A stretch of 64,000 nucleotides of DNA from Dyella_A ginsengisoli (GTDB lineage Bacteria; Pseudomonadota; Gammaproteobacteria; Xanthomonadales; Rhodanobacteraceae): NCBI RefSeq assembly GCF_044904665.1, contig NZ_JADIKM010000001.1, positions 1-64,000 of the forward strand. The letters are read 5' to 3'. The notes under the pieces are model-generated. The model was given only the letters and a program-made list of their open reading frames with translations. It was not told the DNA's origin and ran no database searches. Below are positions 8,756 to 17,356 of this stretch, in pieces (position 1 is the stretch's first letter; each line of letters opens with the position of its first letter). The position numbers and the translations under genes were made by a program.

Positions 8756-11077
8756 TCAGAACGGCAGCTTCAGCTTCGCATTCACCATGAACAGCTGGTC
8801 ACGGAATACCTGCTGGATGCGCTTGAGCGCCGTGGGATTGTCGGCATCGAAGCGCAGCACCAGCACCGGCGTGGTGTTGGACGCGCGCACCAGACCCCAG
8901 CCGTCGACCCAGTCGGCACGCACGCCATCGATGGTGACCAGCGTGGCGTCGGGGAAACTCGCCTTCTCGCGGAACGCCTGCATGAAGCGCTGGCTTTCGC
9001 CCTCGGCCAGCTCGATCTTCAGCTCCGGCGTGGACACGCCCCTCGGGCAGGTGGCGAAGATCTCCTCCGGCGTGCGGCCCTCCAGATCGCCGGCGAGGAT
9101 CTCCAGCAGGCGCGCGGCCGCGTAGAGACCGTCGTCGAAACCGTACCAGCGCTCCTTGAAAAAGAAGTGCCCGCTCATCTCGCCGGCCAGCTCGGCGCCG
9201 GTCTCGCGCATCTTGGCCTTGATCAGCGAATGCCCGGTGCGCCACATCAGCGGGCTGCCGCCGGCGTCGAGGATCTGGCCCTTGAGATGGCCGGTGCATT
9301 TGACGTCGTAGATGATCGTGGCGCCGGGCTGGCGGGCCAGCACGTCGCGCGCGAACAGCATCAGCGTGCGGTCGGGATAGACGATCTCGCCCTCCCGCGT
9401 CACCACGCCCAGGCGATCGCCGTCACCGTCGAAGGCGAGACCAAGGTCGGCACCGGTCTGCTTCACCGCCAGGATCAGGTCCTGCAGGTTGTCCGGGTCG
9501 GACGGATCGGGGTGGTGGTTGGGAAAACTGCCGTCGACGTCGCAGTACAGCGGAATCACCTGGCAGCCGATGCCTTCCAGCACCTGCGGCGCCACCGCGC
9601 CGGGAATGCCGTTGCCGCAATCGACCACCACCTTCAGCACGCGCTCGGCCTGCACGTCCGAGGCGATGCGTTCGATGTAATCCGGCAGCACGTCGACACT
9701 GCGCAACGCGCCGTGGCCGTCGTCGCGCAGCCCGCCGGAGGTGATGCGGCGGTACAGATCCTGGATGGCGTCCTCGGCCAGCGTCTCGCCGCCGATCACG
9801 ATCTTGAAGCCGTTGTAGTCGGGCGGGTTGTGGCTGCCGGTGACGGCCACGCCGCAGCCGGTGTTGAAGCGATAGGTCGCGTAATAGACCACCGGCGTGG
9901 GCACGGCGCCGATGTCGATCACATCGACGCCGGCCGCGCGCAGGCCCTCGGCCAGTGCGCCGGCCAGCTCCGGACCGGACTGCCGGCCATCGCGCCCCAC
10001 CACCATCTCGCGCAGGCCCTTTTCGACCATCGCCGCGCCGATCGCCTGACCGAGCCGCCGGGCGACCTGGCGATCCAGGTTCTTGCCCACCACGCCGCGC
10101 ACGTCATAGGCGCGGAAGATGCCCGGATCGACCGTCACCGGCGGCAGCGCCTCGGGCGCCGGTGGCGGTATCGCCCGCGGCGTCCCCGCCGCCGCGCGTT
10201 CGCGCTGGCGCACCACCGCCGGCAGCGGGATATCCACTTCCGACTCGGCGGGCGGTCGTGCCCGGGCCCGCGACGCCATCCGCAGCAGGTAGACGCCGCC
10301 CGCCACGCCGAGCAGGCTGAGCAAGGCCGCCAGCGGCCAGACATGCGGCAGGATGATGAAGGCCTCCGGCAGGGCGGCGCCCACGCTGAACGCGCTGTGC
10401 GGAATCGCGGCCGCGGTGTCTTCCAGCTGGGCCGACGGCTCGCCGTGCGACAGCAGGCTCAGCGCGCTGCGGTCGTCGCCCTGGCGCAGGTCGAGCCGAC
10501 CGCTGGCGGGCGAGATCGCATTGAAAGCCTGCTCCAGCGGTGCGAAGGGCATTTCGATCCACGCCCAGGCCACCGGCCGGATGCCGGCCCCCATCGGCAT
10601 CACGAAAGACAGCCGCCGGTCGCTGCCCACGTAGACGGTCTGCGCCACGGCCGGACCGGTTTCGCCCTGCGCCGCCATCAACTGGGCCGCCTTGGCGTAG
10701 CCGAACTGGCGATAGTTGGCGTGCAGCACCTCGTCCATGCCCGGGCTGTAGAACTGCACGTCGAGCACCTGCGGCAGCCTGGCCTTGACGGCGGCGGCGG
10801 CGCTCACCGGGTCGGTCAGCACCGCGGCGGGATCGATCGCATCCAGCGCCGTACGCACGGCCTGACGTTGGCGGTCGAGCTCGGCAGCGATGGCGCGCAC
10901 GGTCTCGTCCTGCGCCTGGTGCACGCGGTCGTTGGCGTGGCCCTCGTCGGCGATCAGCCAGGTCTGCCAGCCTGCGAACAGGCCCAGCAACAGCGCCAGC
11001 GTGCCCACGGCCAGCGGCAGCAAACGGCGCCAGTCCGGCGCGACGCGTGCGCCGCTGCTTCCCCAACTCAAGCCCAT
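8756..11077 (-). CDS. algC: phosphomannomutase/phosphoglucomutase with N-terminal membrane domain
   Basis: Interconverts mannose- or glucose-6-phosphate and the 1-phosphate for exopolysaccharide and LPS precursors. The C-terminal 450 residues are a complete phosphohexomutase: catalytic serine in TGSHNPP (about residue 415), metal loop DGDGDRLG, sugar loop GEMSGHFFF and phosphate-binding RASNTTPVLVLRF. The first 320 residues are an extra region with one membrane segment (about 20-41), a periplasm-like segment and a second hydrophobic stretch (about 240-262), giving 773 residues instead of about 460. It ends the coaBC-dut-algC unit, an order known from Pseudomonas. Confidence 0.93.
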   Translation of the reverse strand: MGLSWGSSGARVAPDWRRLLPLAVGTLALLLGLFAGWQTWLIADEGHANDRVHQAQDETVRAIAAELDRQRQAVRTALDAIDPAAVLTDPVSAAAAVKARLPQVLDVQFYSPGMDEVLHANYRQFGYAKAAQLMAAQGETGPAVAQTVYVGSDRRLSFVMPMGAGIRPVAWAWIEMPFAPLEQAFNAISPASGRLDLRQGDDRSALSLLSHGEPSAQLEDTAAAIPHSAFSVGAALPEAFIILPHVWPLAALLSLLGVAGGVYLLRMASRARARPPAESEVDIPLPAVVRQRERAAAGTPRAIPPPAPEALPPVTVDPGIFRAYDVRGVVGKNLDRQVARRLGQAIGAAMVEKGLREMVVGRDGRQSGPELAGALAEGLRAAGVDVIDIGAVPTPVVYYATYRFNTGCGVAVTGSHNPPDYNGFKIVIGGETLAEDAIQDLYRRITSGGLRDDGHGALRSVDVLPDYIERIASDVQAERVLKVVVDCGNGIPGAVAPQVLEGIGCQVIPLYCDVDGSFPNHHPDPSDPDNLQDLILAVKQTGADLGLAFDGDGDRLGVVTREGEIVYPDRTLMLFARDVLARQPGATIIYDVKCTGHLKGQILDAGGSPLMWRTGHSLIKAKMRETGAELAGEMSGHFFFKERWYGFDDGLYAAARLLEILAGDLEGRTPEEIFATCPRGVSTPELKIELAEGESQRFMQAFREKASFPDATLVTIDGVRADWVDGWGLVRASNTTPVLVLRFDADNPTALKRIQQVFRDQLFMVNAKLKLPF

Positions 11078-11092
11078 GCCTGCCCCCGCAGT

Positions 11093-11548
11093 TCAGTTGA
11101 TACCGGTCGATCCGAAGCCGCCCTGCCCCCGCTCGGATGGCGCGAATTCCGCCACTACCGTGAGCCTGGGCTTCCCCACCGGCACCAGCAGCAGTTGCGC
11201 GATGCGATCACCCACCCCGATCGTGACGTCCGCGTTGCCGCGATTCCAGCACGAAATCATCAGTGGCCCCTGGTAATCGGCGTCGATCACGCCCACCAGG
11301 TTGCCCATCACCAGCCCCTGCTTGTGACCCAGGCCCGAGCGCGGAACGATCAGCGCGCACCAGCCGGAATCGCCGATGTGGATGGCGAAGCCGCTGGGCA
11401 CCAGCGCGGTTTCGCCCGGCGCCAGGGTGATCGGCGCATCGAGCGCGGCGCGCAGGTCCATGCCGGCGCTGCCGCCGGTCGCCGGCTCGGGCAGCGCGAT
11501 GGTGTCGCCCAGGCGCGGATCGAGAATCTTCAGCTGCACGTCGATCAT
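11093..11548 (-). CDS. dut: deoxyuridine 5'-triphosphate nucleotidohydrolase (dUTPase)
   Basis: Hydrolyses dUTP to dUMP, keeping uracil out of DNA. The 151-residue homotrimer subunit shows the five family motifs: GSAGMDLRA, PRSGLG, GVIDADYQG, the RIAQLLL region and the glycine-rich C-terminal GQGGFGSTG. The start at 11548 overlaps the stop of coaBC by four bases (ATGA), which excludes the longer upstream frame. Translational coupling with coaBC is likely. Confidence 0.97.
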   Translation of the reverse strand: MIDVQLKILDPRLGDTIALPEPATGGSAGMDLRAALDAPITLAPGETALVPSGFAIHIGDSGWCALIVPRSGLGHKQGLVMGNLVGVIDADYQGPLMISCWNRGNADVTIGVGDRIAQLLLVPVGKPRLTVVAEFAPSERGQGGFGSTGIN

Positions 11549-12750
11549 GCGCGCGCCCGCTGGAAGCGTTCGGCGATGCGGGCCACCAGCTCGCGCGCCA
11601 GCTCGGTCTTGCTCGCCCGCGGCAGCTCTTTCGAGCCACCTTCCCAATAGAGCGTGAGCGCGTTTTCGGCGGTCTCGAAACCCAGCCCCTCGCCGACCCG
11701 GTTGGCCGCGATCATGTCCAGCTTCTTGCGGCGCAGCTTGTCCTGCGCGTAGGTGGCCACGTCATGCGTCTCGGCCGCGAAGCCGACCAGGAACGGGTGC
11801 GTCGGCTGCGCCGACAGCGTGGCGAGGATGTCGGGGTTTTCCGCAAGTGTGAGGGTGAGCTCGGCGCCGGCCTGCTTCTTGAGCTTGCACGGGGCCACCT
11901 GCTGCGGACGGTAATCGCCCACCGCCGCCGCCGCGATGTAGATGTCGGCATCGGCAGACGCCTCGATCACGGCAGCATGCATCTGCGCGGCACTGCGCAC
12001 GTCCACGCGCTCGACCACGCCGGCCGGCGTGGGCAGACTCACCGGGCCGGCCACCAGGATCACGTGCGCACCGGCCAGCGCCGCCGCCTCGGCCACGGCA
12101 AAACCCATCTTGCCCGAGCTGCGGTTGCCGATGAAGCGCACCGGATCGATGTCCTCGTAGGTCGGGCCGGCGCTCACCACCACCCGCCGCCCGGCCAGCG
12201 CGCCGCCGCCGAACGAGGCGACCAGCGCATCGCGCAATTCCAGCGGTTCGAGCATGCGGCCGGAGCCGATGTCGCCGCAGGCCTGCTCGCCTGCGGCCGG
12301 ACCCAGCACGGTGACGCCGCGGCCGCGCAAGGTGGCCAGGTTGGCCTGCACCGCCGGATGCGCCCACATCTGCTGGTTCATCGCCGGGGCAACCGAGAGC
12401 GGCGCAGCGCTGGCCAGGCACAGCGTGGTCAGCAGGTCGTCGGCCTGGCCATGCGCGAGGCGGGCGAGCACGTCGGCGCTGGCCGGCGCGATCAGGATGC
12501 GCTCGGCCCAGCGCGCCAGCTCGATGTGGCCCATCGCCGCCTCGGCCGACTCGTCCCACAGCGACACCCGCACCGATGCACCGGACAGCGCCTGGAAGGT
12601 GGTCGGCGTGACGAAATGCGTGGCCCCTTCGGTCATCACCACGCGCACTTCCGCGCCAAGGTCGCGCAGGCGACGGACCAGCTCGCAGGACTTGTAGGCG
12701 GCGATGCCGCCCGACACGCCGAGCAGCACGCGACGATGGGCTAGGGACAT
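11545..12750 (-). CDS. coaBC: bifunctional phosphopantothenoylcysteine decarboxylase/synthetase
   Basis: Performs two consecutive steps of coenzyme A synthesis. The N-terminal CoaC flavoprotein has GVSGGIAAYKS (about residues 11-21) and the ACGDIGSGRM segment with its conserved cysteine. The C-terminal CoaB domain starts near VVVSAGPTYEDIDPVR, followed by NRSSGKMG and a late NPDI motif. Its 401 residues are standard. The start at 12750 was chosen because the family begins just before the glycine loop. The open frame runs on upstream through the radC region without meaning. First gene of the coaBC-dut-algC unit, divergent from radC. Confidence 0.96.
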   Translation of the reverse strand: MSLAHRRVLLGVSGGIAAYKSCELVRRLRDLGAEVRVVMTEGATHFVTPTTFQALSGASVRVSLWDESAEAAMGHIELARWAERILIAPASADVLARLAHGQADDLLTTLCLASAAPLSVAPAMNQQMWAHPAVQANLATLRGRGVTVLGPAAGEQACGDIGSGRMLEPLELRDALVASFGGGALAGRRVVVSAGPTYEDIDPVRFIGNRSSGKMGFAVAEAAALAGAHVILVAGPVSLPTPAGVVERVDVRSAAQMHAAVIEASADADIYIAAAAVGDYRPQQVAPCKLKKQAGAELTLTLAENPDILATLSAQPTHPFLVGFAAETHDVATYAQDKLRRKKLDMIAANRVGEGLGFETAENALTLYWEGGSKELPRASKTELARELVARIAERFQRARA

Positions 12751-12846
12751 GTAAGTTCGGCCTGACAAACGGTCGGTGTCGTAGCTTACCGGAATCGCCC
12801 CGGCGCACCGCTGCCGGTGCGGCCCACCAGCGACCACGCTGCGGTG

Positions 12847-13518
12847 ATGAGCATCCGTGACTGGCCCGAGGGCGAACGCCCGCGCGAAAAACTGCTGGCA
12901 CGCGGCAGCGCCGCGCTGTCCGACGCCGAACTGCTGGCCGTGCTGCTGGGCAGCGGTGCGCGCGGCAAGGACGCACTGGCGATGGGACGCGAACTTTTGA
13001 GCGACGCCGGCAGCCTGAGCGCCCTGCTGGCGCGGCCGGAACAGGCGATCCGCACGCGTGGACTGGGGCCAGCCAAGCGCGCGCGCATCGCCGCCGCGCT
13101 GGAACTGGCCCGCCGCAGCCTGGGCGAGCAGCTGCGCGAGCGTCCCGCGCTGGGCAACCCGCGCGACAGCGGCGACTACCTGCGCGCCCGCCTGCGCGAC
13201 CTGCCCTACGAGGTGTTCGGCTGTCTGTACCTGGACAACCGCCACCGCGTGCTGGCGTTCGAGGAGCTGTTCCGCGGCACGGTGGACGGCGCCAGCGTGC
13301 ATCCGCGCGAGGTCGTGCGGGCCTGCCTGCAGCACAACGCCTGCGCGGTGATCTTTGCCCACAACCACCCCAGCGGCGTGGCCGAGCCCAGCGCGGCTGA
13401 CCGCGCCATCACCCACGAACTGCGCAATGCGCTGCAGCTGGTGGGCGTGCGCGTACTCGATCACCTGGTGATCGGCAGCGGCGAGCCGGTGTCGATGGCC
13501 GCGCGCGGTCTGATCTGA
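12847..13518 (+). CDS. radC: RadC family JAMM-domain protein
   Basis: About 223 residues. An N-terminal helix-hairpin-helix part (WPEGERPREKLLARG, LGPAKRARI) is followed by an MPN/JAMM metal-binding domain with the HNHPSG signature (about residues 173-178) and a downstream D. The family is widespread and was once linked to radiation repair. Its biochemical role remains unsettled. It is divergent from coaBC with 96 bases between starts, as in many proteobacteria. The ATG at 12847 is chosen, with a GTG one codon before as an alternative. Confidence 0.93.
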   Translation: MSIRDWPEGERPREKLLARGSAALSDAELLAVLLGSGARGKDALAMGRELLSDAGSLSALLARPEQAIRTRGLGPAKRARIAAALELARRSLGEQLRERPALGNPRDSGDYLRARLRDLPYEVFGCLYLDNRHRVLAFEELFRGTVDGASVHPREVVRACLQHNACAVIFAHNHPSGVAEPSAADRAITHELRNALQLVGVRVLDHLVIGSGEPVSMAARGLI

Positions 13519-13620
13519 CCCGCCAAGGCTCGATCCGCAAGGTTCGATCGCCCTGCTTCGATCAGCCCCAATCGGGTCGCCCCGATCCGATCGGCCTGAT
13601 CCGACCCCGGCACGCGCACG

Positions 13621-13740
13621 AAAAAAAGCGGCGCAAGCTTGCGCTGCGCCGCTCAAGGCCGTTTTTGGGGAGGGTGGAGAACACGGTATCTCCGGGCGCT
13701 GGCCTTCTCCGGGGAGGTAGGTCGGCCAGACACCGGCGCA
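13621..13740 (-). ncRNA. candidate leftward small RNA with C-rich loops and intrinsic terminator
   Basis: A leftward intrinsic terminator (stem 13627-13635 with 13645-13653, then seven T on the minus strand at 13621-13627) has no protein gene feeding it. Just before it are two more hairpins: GGAGA/TCTCC (13676-13693) and CTGGCC/GGCCAG (13699-13729, 19-base loop). Unpaired segments carry CCTACCTCCCC and CACCCTCCCC on the minus strand, complementary to Shine-Dalgarno GGAGG. This resembles the C-rich-loop design of Xanthomonas sX13, but homology was not tested. The 5' end is uncertain and could lie as far as about 13805. No good promoter was found. Confidence 0.5.
13627..13653 (-). terminator. 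intrinsic terminator (leftward)
   Basis: AGCGGCGCA and TGCGCCGCT form a perfect 9-base stem. On the minus strand it is directly followed by a run of seven T (13621-13627). On the plus strand the T-run is displaced by 8 bases, so it would be poor for radC. Confidence 0.75.
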
Positions 13741-13811
13741 GTGTGGCGCTGCCGCATGACAGGGCCATGACGCGAGCCCGCCCTGAGCGCTCCTCGGTTG
13801 ACTTCTCAAAG

Positions 13812-13820
13812 TTATGCACA
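13812..13820 (+). promoter_or_regulatory. DnaA box match
   Basis: TTATGCACA fits the DnaA consensus TTATNCACA exactly. It is in the same orientation as the second match 164 bases to the right. It lies upstream of the candidate leftward RNA. Confidence 0.45.
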
Positions 13821-13975
13821 TTCGGTGCGCTGCATGGGGTTGGCGCGAGCAGCTCATGCCCGGCTCACTGATGGATCGTAACTCATTGCTGTAGATGTAA
13901 TTTCAATCCATCACCAACGTGAAATGGGCGTTTCCGGCAACGACGCGATGCGTTCGACGAATCTTCCCCACAGAG

Positions 13976-13984
13976 TTATCCACA
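13976..13984 (+). promoter_or_regulatory. DnaA box match (E. coli R1-type)
   Basis: TTATCCACA is the strongest form of the DnaA box. A degenerate TTCCCCACA lies 12 bases to its left (13964-13972). The argS start is about 100 bases to the right, so DnaA could touch argS expression. The position is far from any dnaA gene in this window. Confidence 0.5.
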
Positions 13985-14085
13985 GACTTGTTCGTGCGCC
14001 GCATCACGCCGGCCGGGCGGGCCGCGCAGCGGGAACGCTCTGTTAGCATTACCGGTCCCATCGCCTTACCCGACCGCACCCACCC

Positions 14086-15774
14086 GTGAAAGACCAGCTG
14101 CGCGCACTGCTGCTGCAGGCTATCCGCACCCTGCAGAACGACTCCCTCCTTCCGGCCGACCTCGCGATCCCGTCTCTGGTGATCGAACATGCGCGCAGCC
14201 GCGAGCACGGCGATTTCGCCAGCAACGCGGCGATGCTGCTGGCTAAGTCAGCGCGTGCCAAGCCGCGCGAGCTGGCGGAAAAGCTGGTGGCCGCGCTGCC
14301 GGCCAACACGCTGGTGGCGAAGGTGGAGATTGCCGGTCCCGGCTTCATCAATTTCTTCCTCACCGCGGCGAGCTACCACGCCGAAGTGCGGCGCATCTTC
14401 GCCGAAGGTGACGGCTACGGCCGCAGCGAGACGGGCGCGGGCAAGGTCGCTGGCGTGGAATTCGTCTCGGCCAATCCGACCGGTCCGCTGCACGTGGGCC
14501 ACGGCCGCAATGCGGTGCTCGGCGACTGCCTGGCGCGCCTGCTCGCCGCGACCGGCTGGCAGGTCAAGCGCGAGTTCTACTACAACGACGCCGGCGTGCA
14601 GATCCACAACCTGGCGATCTCGGTGCAGGCGCGCGCCCGCGGCCTGACCCCGGACGACGCCGGCTGGCCGGAGGACGGCTACCGCGGCGACTACATCGCC
14701 GACGTGGCCAAGGCCTATCTCGCCGGCGACAGCGTCGCGGTGGAAGGTCACACCGTGGCCGGCGCGAAGAACCCGGACGACCTGGACGCCATCCGCCAGT
14801 TCGCCGTGGCCTGCCTGCGCCACGAGCAGGACCTGGACCTGAAGGCCTTCGGCGTCGGCTTCGACGTGTACTTCCTGGAATCCTCGCTGTACGCCGACGG
14901 CAAGGTGGAGGAGACCGTGCGCGAGCTGATCGCCCACGGCCACACCTACGAGGAAGGCGGCGCGCTGTGGCTGCGCTCGACCGACTACGGTGACGACAAG
15001 GACCGCGTGATGCGCAAGTCCGACGGCACCTACACCTACTTCGTGCCGGACGTGGCCTACCACCTGAGCAAATGGCAGCGCGGCTACGTCAACGCGGTGA
15101 CCGTGCTCGGCTCCGACCACCACGGCTCGCTGGCCCGCGTGAAGGCCGGGCTGCAGGCGCTGGACGCCGGTATCCCGCGAGGCTGGCCGAACTACGTGCT
15201 GTACCAGATGGTCACCGTGATGCGTGGCGGCGAAGAGGTGAAGCTGTCCAAGCGCGCCGGCAGCTACCTCACCCTGCGCGACCTGATCGAGGAAGTGGGC
15301 CGCGACGCCACCCGCTACTTCCTGATCGCGCGCAAGAGCGACTCGCAGCTGGTGTTCGACATCGACCTGGCGCGCTCGCAGTCCAACGACAACCCGGTCT
15401 ACTACATCCAGTACGCACACGCCCGCGTCTGCTCCGTGCTGCGCCAGGCCGGCGAGAAGGGCCTCACGGTCGATCTCGACCGCGGCCTGCAGCAGCTGGC
15501 ACGGCTGGACAGCGAGCACGAGCAGATCCTGCTGACCGAACTGGCGAAATATCCGGAGGTGGTCGAGTCGGCCGCCGCCAACCTCGAGCCGCACCTGCTC
15601 GCCGGCTGGCTGCGCGAGCTGGCGAACGCCTTCCACACCTACTACAACGCGCACCAGTTCCTGGTCGACGATGCCGACCTGCGCAACGCGCGGCTGGCGC
15701 TGTCGGTGGCCACGCGCCAGGTGCTGAAGAACGGTTTGAACCTGCTGGGCCTGGGCGCCCCGGAGAGCATGTAA
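14086..15774 (+). CDS. argS: arginyl-tRNA synthetase
   Basis: Class I synthetase charging tRNA-Arg. 562 residues with the N-terminal Add1 domain, the HIGH-type motif HVGHGRN following FVSANPTGPL (about residues 126-142), a KMSKS-like loop VKLSKRAG, and the C-terminal anticodon-binding DALR domain. It uses a GTG start, 5 bases after a proline-rich run. The stop codon abuts the ATG of the SPOR gene. This argS plus SPOR/FtsN-like pairing is seen in other proteobacteria and implies co-transcription. Confidence 0.97.
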   Translation: MKDQLRALLLQAIRTLQNDSLLPADLAIPSLVIEHARSREHGDFASNAAMLLAKSARAKPRELAEKLVAALPANTLVAKVEIAGPGFINFFLTAASYHAEVRRIFAEGDGYGRSETGAGKVAGVEFVSANPTGPLHVGHGRNAVLGDCLARLLAATGWQVKREFYYNDAGVQIHNLAISVQARARGLTPDDAGWPEDGYRGDYIADVAKAYLAGDSVAVEGHTVAGAKNPDDLDAIRQFAVACLRHEQDLDLKAFGVGFDVYFLESSLYADGKVEETVRELIAHGHTYEEGGALWLRSTDYGDDKDRVMRKSDGTYTYFVPDVAYHLSKWQRGYVNAVTVLGSDHHGSLARVKAGLQALDAGIPRGWPNYVLYQMVTVMRGGEEVKLSKRAGSYLTLRDLIEEVGRDATRYFLIARKSDSQLVFDIDLARSQSNDNPVYYIQYAHARVCSVLRQAGEKGLTVDLDRGLQQLARLDSEHEQILLTELAKYPEVVESAAANLEPHLLAGWLRELANAFHTYYNAHQFLVDDADLRNARLALSVATRQVLKNGLNLLGLGAPESM

Positions 15775-16476
15775 ATGGCAGCACGCAAGGGCAAGGGCCG
15801 GCAGGCCGTGCGCAACAAGAGCGGCGGCGTGCCCGGCTGGGCATGGGCGGCGATCGGCATCCTGGTCGGCGTACTGCTGATGGTGGTGCTGATGCGCAAG
15901 TCGCTGCTGCCGATGGCGCCGACCGGTCCCCAGCCCAACCCGCAGGCCACCGCCCAGCGCGGCAGCGATCCTGGTGCGGTGGCGCCGGGCAGCGTGGCCA
16001 GTGCGCCGAAGAAGCCGCAGTACGACTTCTACTCGCTGCTGTCCGAGCGCGAAGTGCGCATTCCCGACGCGGTGATCAGCGCGCAGGCCAAGGCCGAACA
16101 GCAGAAGCAGCAGGCGCGCGAGCAGGCGCTGGCCGCCCAGCAGGCGCAGCAGCAGGCGCAGGTACCGGCGAACGCGCCGGCCGCAGTCAGGGAGAACGTC
16201 ACCGCGGCACCGGCTTCGGCGCTGCCGACCCCGGCCGCCGGCAGCGGCTATCTGCTGCAGGTCGGTGCGTTCCCCAACGCCGCCGACGCCGAAAGCCTGA
16301 AGGCCCGGCTGGCGCTGCAGGGTTTCGTGGCGAATGTGCAATCGGTGAACGTGAGCGGGCAGACCTACCACCGCGTGCGGCTGGGCCCGTTCCGCTCCGC
16401 CACCGAGCTGGAATCGACCAAGCAGCGCCTGGCCTCGGCCGGCATCAACGCGATCGCGCTGAAAGAAGGCCGCTGA
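15775..16476 (+). CDS. SPOR domain protein, FtsN-like
   Basis: 233 residues in bitopic layout: a short basic cytoplasmic tail, one membrane segment (about 21-42), a glutamine and alanine-rich linker (about 100-140) and a C-terminal SPOR domain (about 157-232, starting GYLLQVGAFPN). SPOR domains bind denuded septal peptidoglycan, so a divisome role like that of FtsN is likely. It begins at the base after the argS stop codon. Confidence 0.85.
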   Translation: MAARKGKGRQAVRNKSGGVPGWAWAAIGILVGVLLMVVLMRKSLLPMAPTGPQPNPQATAQRGSDPGAVAPGSVASAPKKPQYDFYSLLSEREVRIPDAVISAQAKAEQQKQQAREQALAAQQAQQQAQVPANAPAAVRENVTAAPASALPTPAAGSGYLLQVGAFPNAADAESLKARLALQGFVANVQSVNVSGQTYHRVRLGPFRSATELESTKQRLASAGINAIALKEGR

Positions 16477-16504
16477 TCTCCACCCCGCCACGAGCCGCAT
16501 CGAC

Positions 16505-17260
16505 ATGCACGCCAAGACTGCCCTGATCACCGGCGCCACCTCCGGCTTCGGTGCCGCCACCGTGGACCGTTTCATCGCCGGCGGCTGGCGCGTGGTCGCC
16601 ACCGGCCGTCGCGCCGAGCGGCTGCAGAAGCTGGTCGACAAGCACGGCGCCGACCGCGTACACGCGCTGGCCTTCGACATGCGCGACGAGGCCGCGATGC
16701 GCGCCGCGATCGCCAGCCTGCCGGCCGAGTTCGCCGGCATCGACCTGCTGGTCAACAACGCCGGCCTGGCGCTGGGCACCGCCCCCGCGCAGCAGGCGGA
16801 TCTGGCGCAGTGGAAGCAGATGATCGACACCAACGTGACCGCGCTGGTGACGATCACCCACCTGCTGCTGCCCACGCTGATCGAACGGCGCGGCGCGATC
16901 GTCAACATCAGCTCGATCGCCGGCACCTACCCGTACAAGGGCGGCAACGTCTACGGCGGCAGCAAGGCCTTCGTCAGCCAGTTCTCGCAGAACCTGCGCA
17001 CCGACCTGCACGGCACGGGCGTGCGGGTGAGCTCGATCGAGCCGGGCATGGCCGAAACCGAGTTCACCCTGGTGCGCACCGGCGGCAACCAGGCCGCCTC
17101 GGACCAGCTCTACGCGGGCGCGCAGCCGATCACCGCCGAGGACATCGCCGAATCGATCTGGTGGATCGCCACGCTGCCGCCGCACCTCAACGTCAACCGG
17201 CTGGAAGTGATGCCGGTGAACCAGTCCGCCGCCGGGCTGCAGGTGCATCGCGAAGTCTGA
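16505..17260 (+). CDS. SDR family NAD(P)-dependent oxidoreductase, YdfG-like
   Basis: 251-residue short-chain dehydrogenase of the YdfG subfamily (3-hydroxy acid/serine dehydrogenases). It shows the nucleotide-binding TGATSGFG (residues 9-16), NNAG, the catalytic serine in NISSIAG and the YGGSK (Y-x-x-x-K) pair. The arginines after the glycine loop and in TGRRAERL favour NADP. The real substrate cannot be read from sequence. It follows the SPOR gene after 28 bases and may be the end of the argS operon. Confidence 0.88.
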   Translation: MHAKTALITGATSGFGAATVDRFIAGGWRVVATGRRAERLQKLVDKHGADRVHALAFDMRDEAAMRAAIASLPAEFAGIDLLVNNAGLALGTAPAQQADLAQWKQMIDTNVTALVTITHLLLPTLIERRGAIVNISSIAGTYPYKGGNVYGGSKAFVSQFSQNLRTDLHGTGVRVSSIEPGMAETEFTLVRTGGNQAASDQLYAGAQPITAEDIAESIWWIATLPPHLNVNRLEVMPVNQSAAGLQVHREV

Positions 17261-17356
17261 TCCCGGCCCCGCGGGCGAGACCCGGTCGGCAGGAGCGCAC
17301 CCTGTGCGCGATGCCTTTGGTGCATGACGGAGAGCGTTCGCGCAAAGGGTGCGCTG

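Larger units (their letters stand above)
13519..14085. other. radC-argS intergenic region
   Basis: 567 bases without a credible protein gene. From left to right it holds a run of GATC-rich imperfect repeats (13525-13606), the leftward terminator and hairpins described separately, two DnaA-box matches (13812-13820 and 13976-13984) and the leader of argS. Short frames here have no ribosome sites and no recognisable protein content. Confidence 0.6.

Noticed and set aside
9167..11650. 827-codon open frame on the plus strand
   Set aside because: Antisense to algC and dut. Composition is that of a shadow frame and no motif is recognisable.
13621..13810. 6S RNA or SRP RNA as identity of the leftward transcript
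   Set aside because: The fold is three separate hairpins rather than one long bulged rod, the SRP tetraloop motif is absent, and the neighbours (radC, argS) are not the usual 6S context.
13562..13819. 85-codon minus-strand frame over the small-RNA region
   Set aside because: It runs through the hairpins and terminator, has no ribosome site and reads as arginine-rich filler.
13812..13984. Chromosomal origin (oriC)
   Set aside because: Only two exact DnaA boxes, no dnaA, dnaN or rpmH nearby and no AT-rich 13-mer array.
14248..16926. 892-codon open frame on the minus strand
   Set aside because: Antisense to argS, the SPOR gene and an SDR gene, all well supported.
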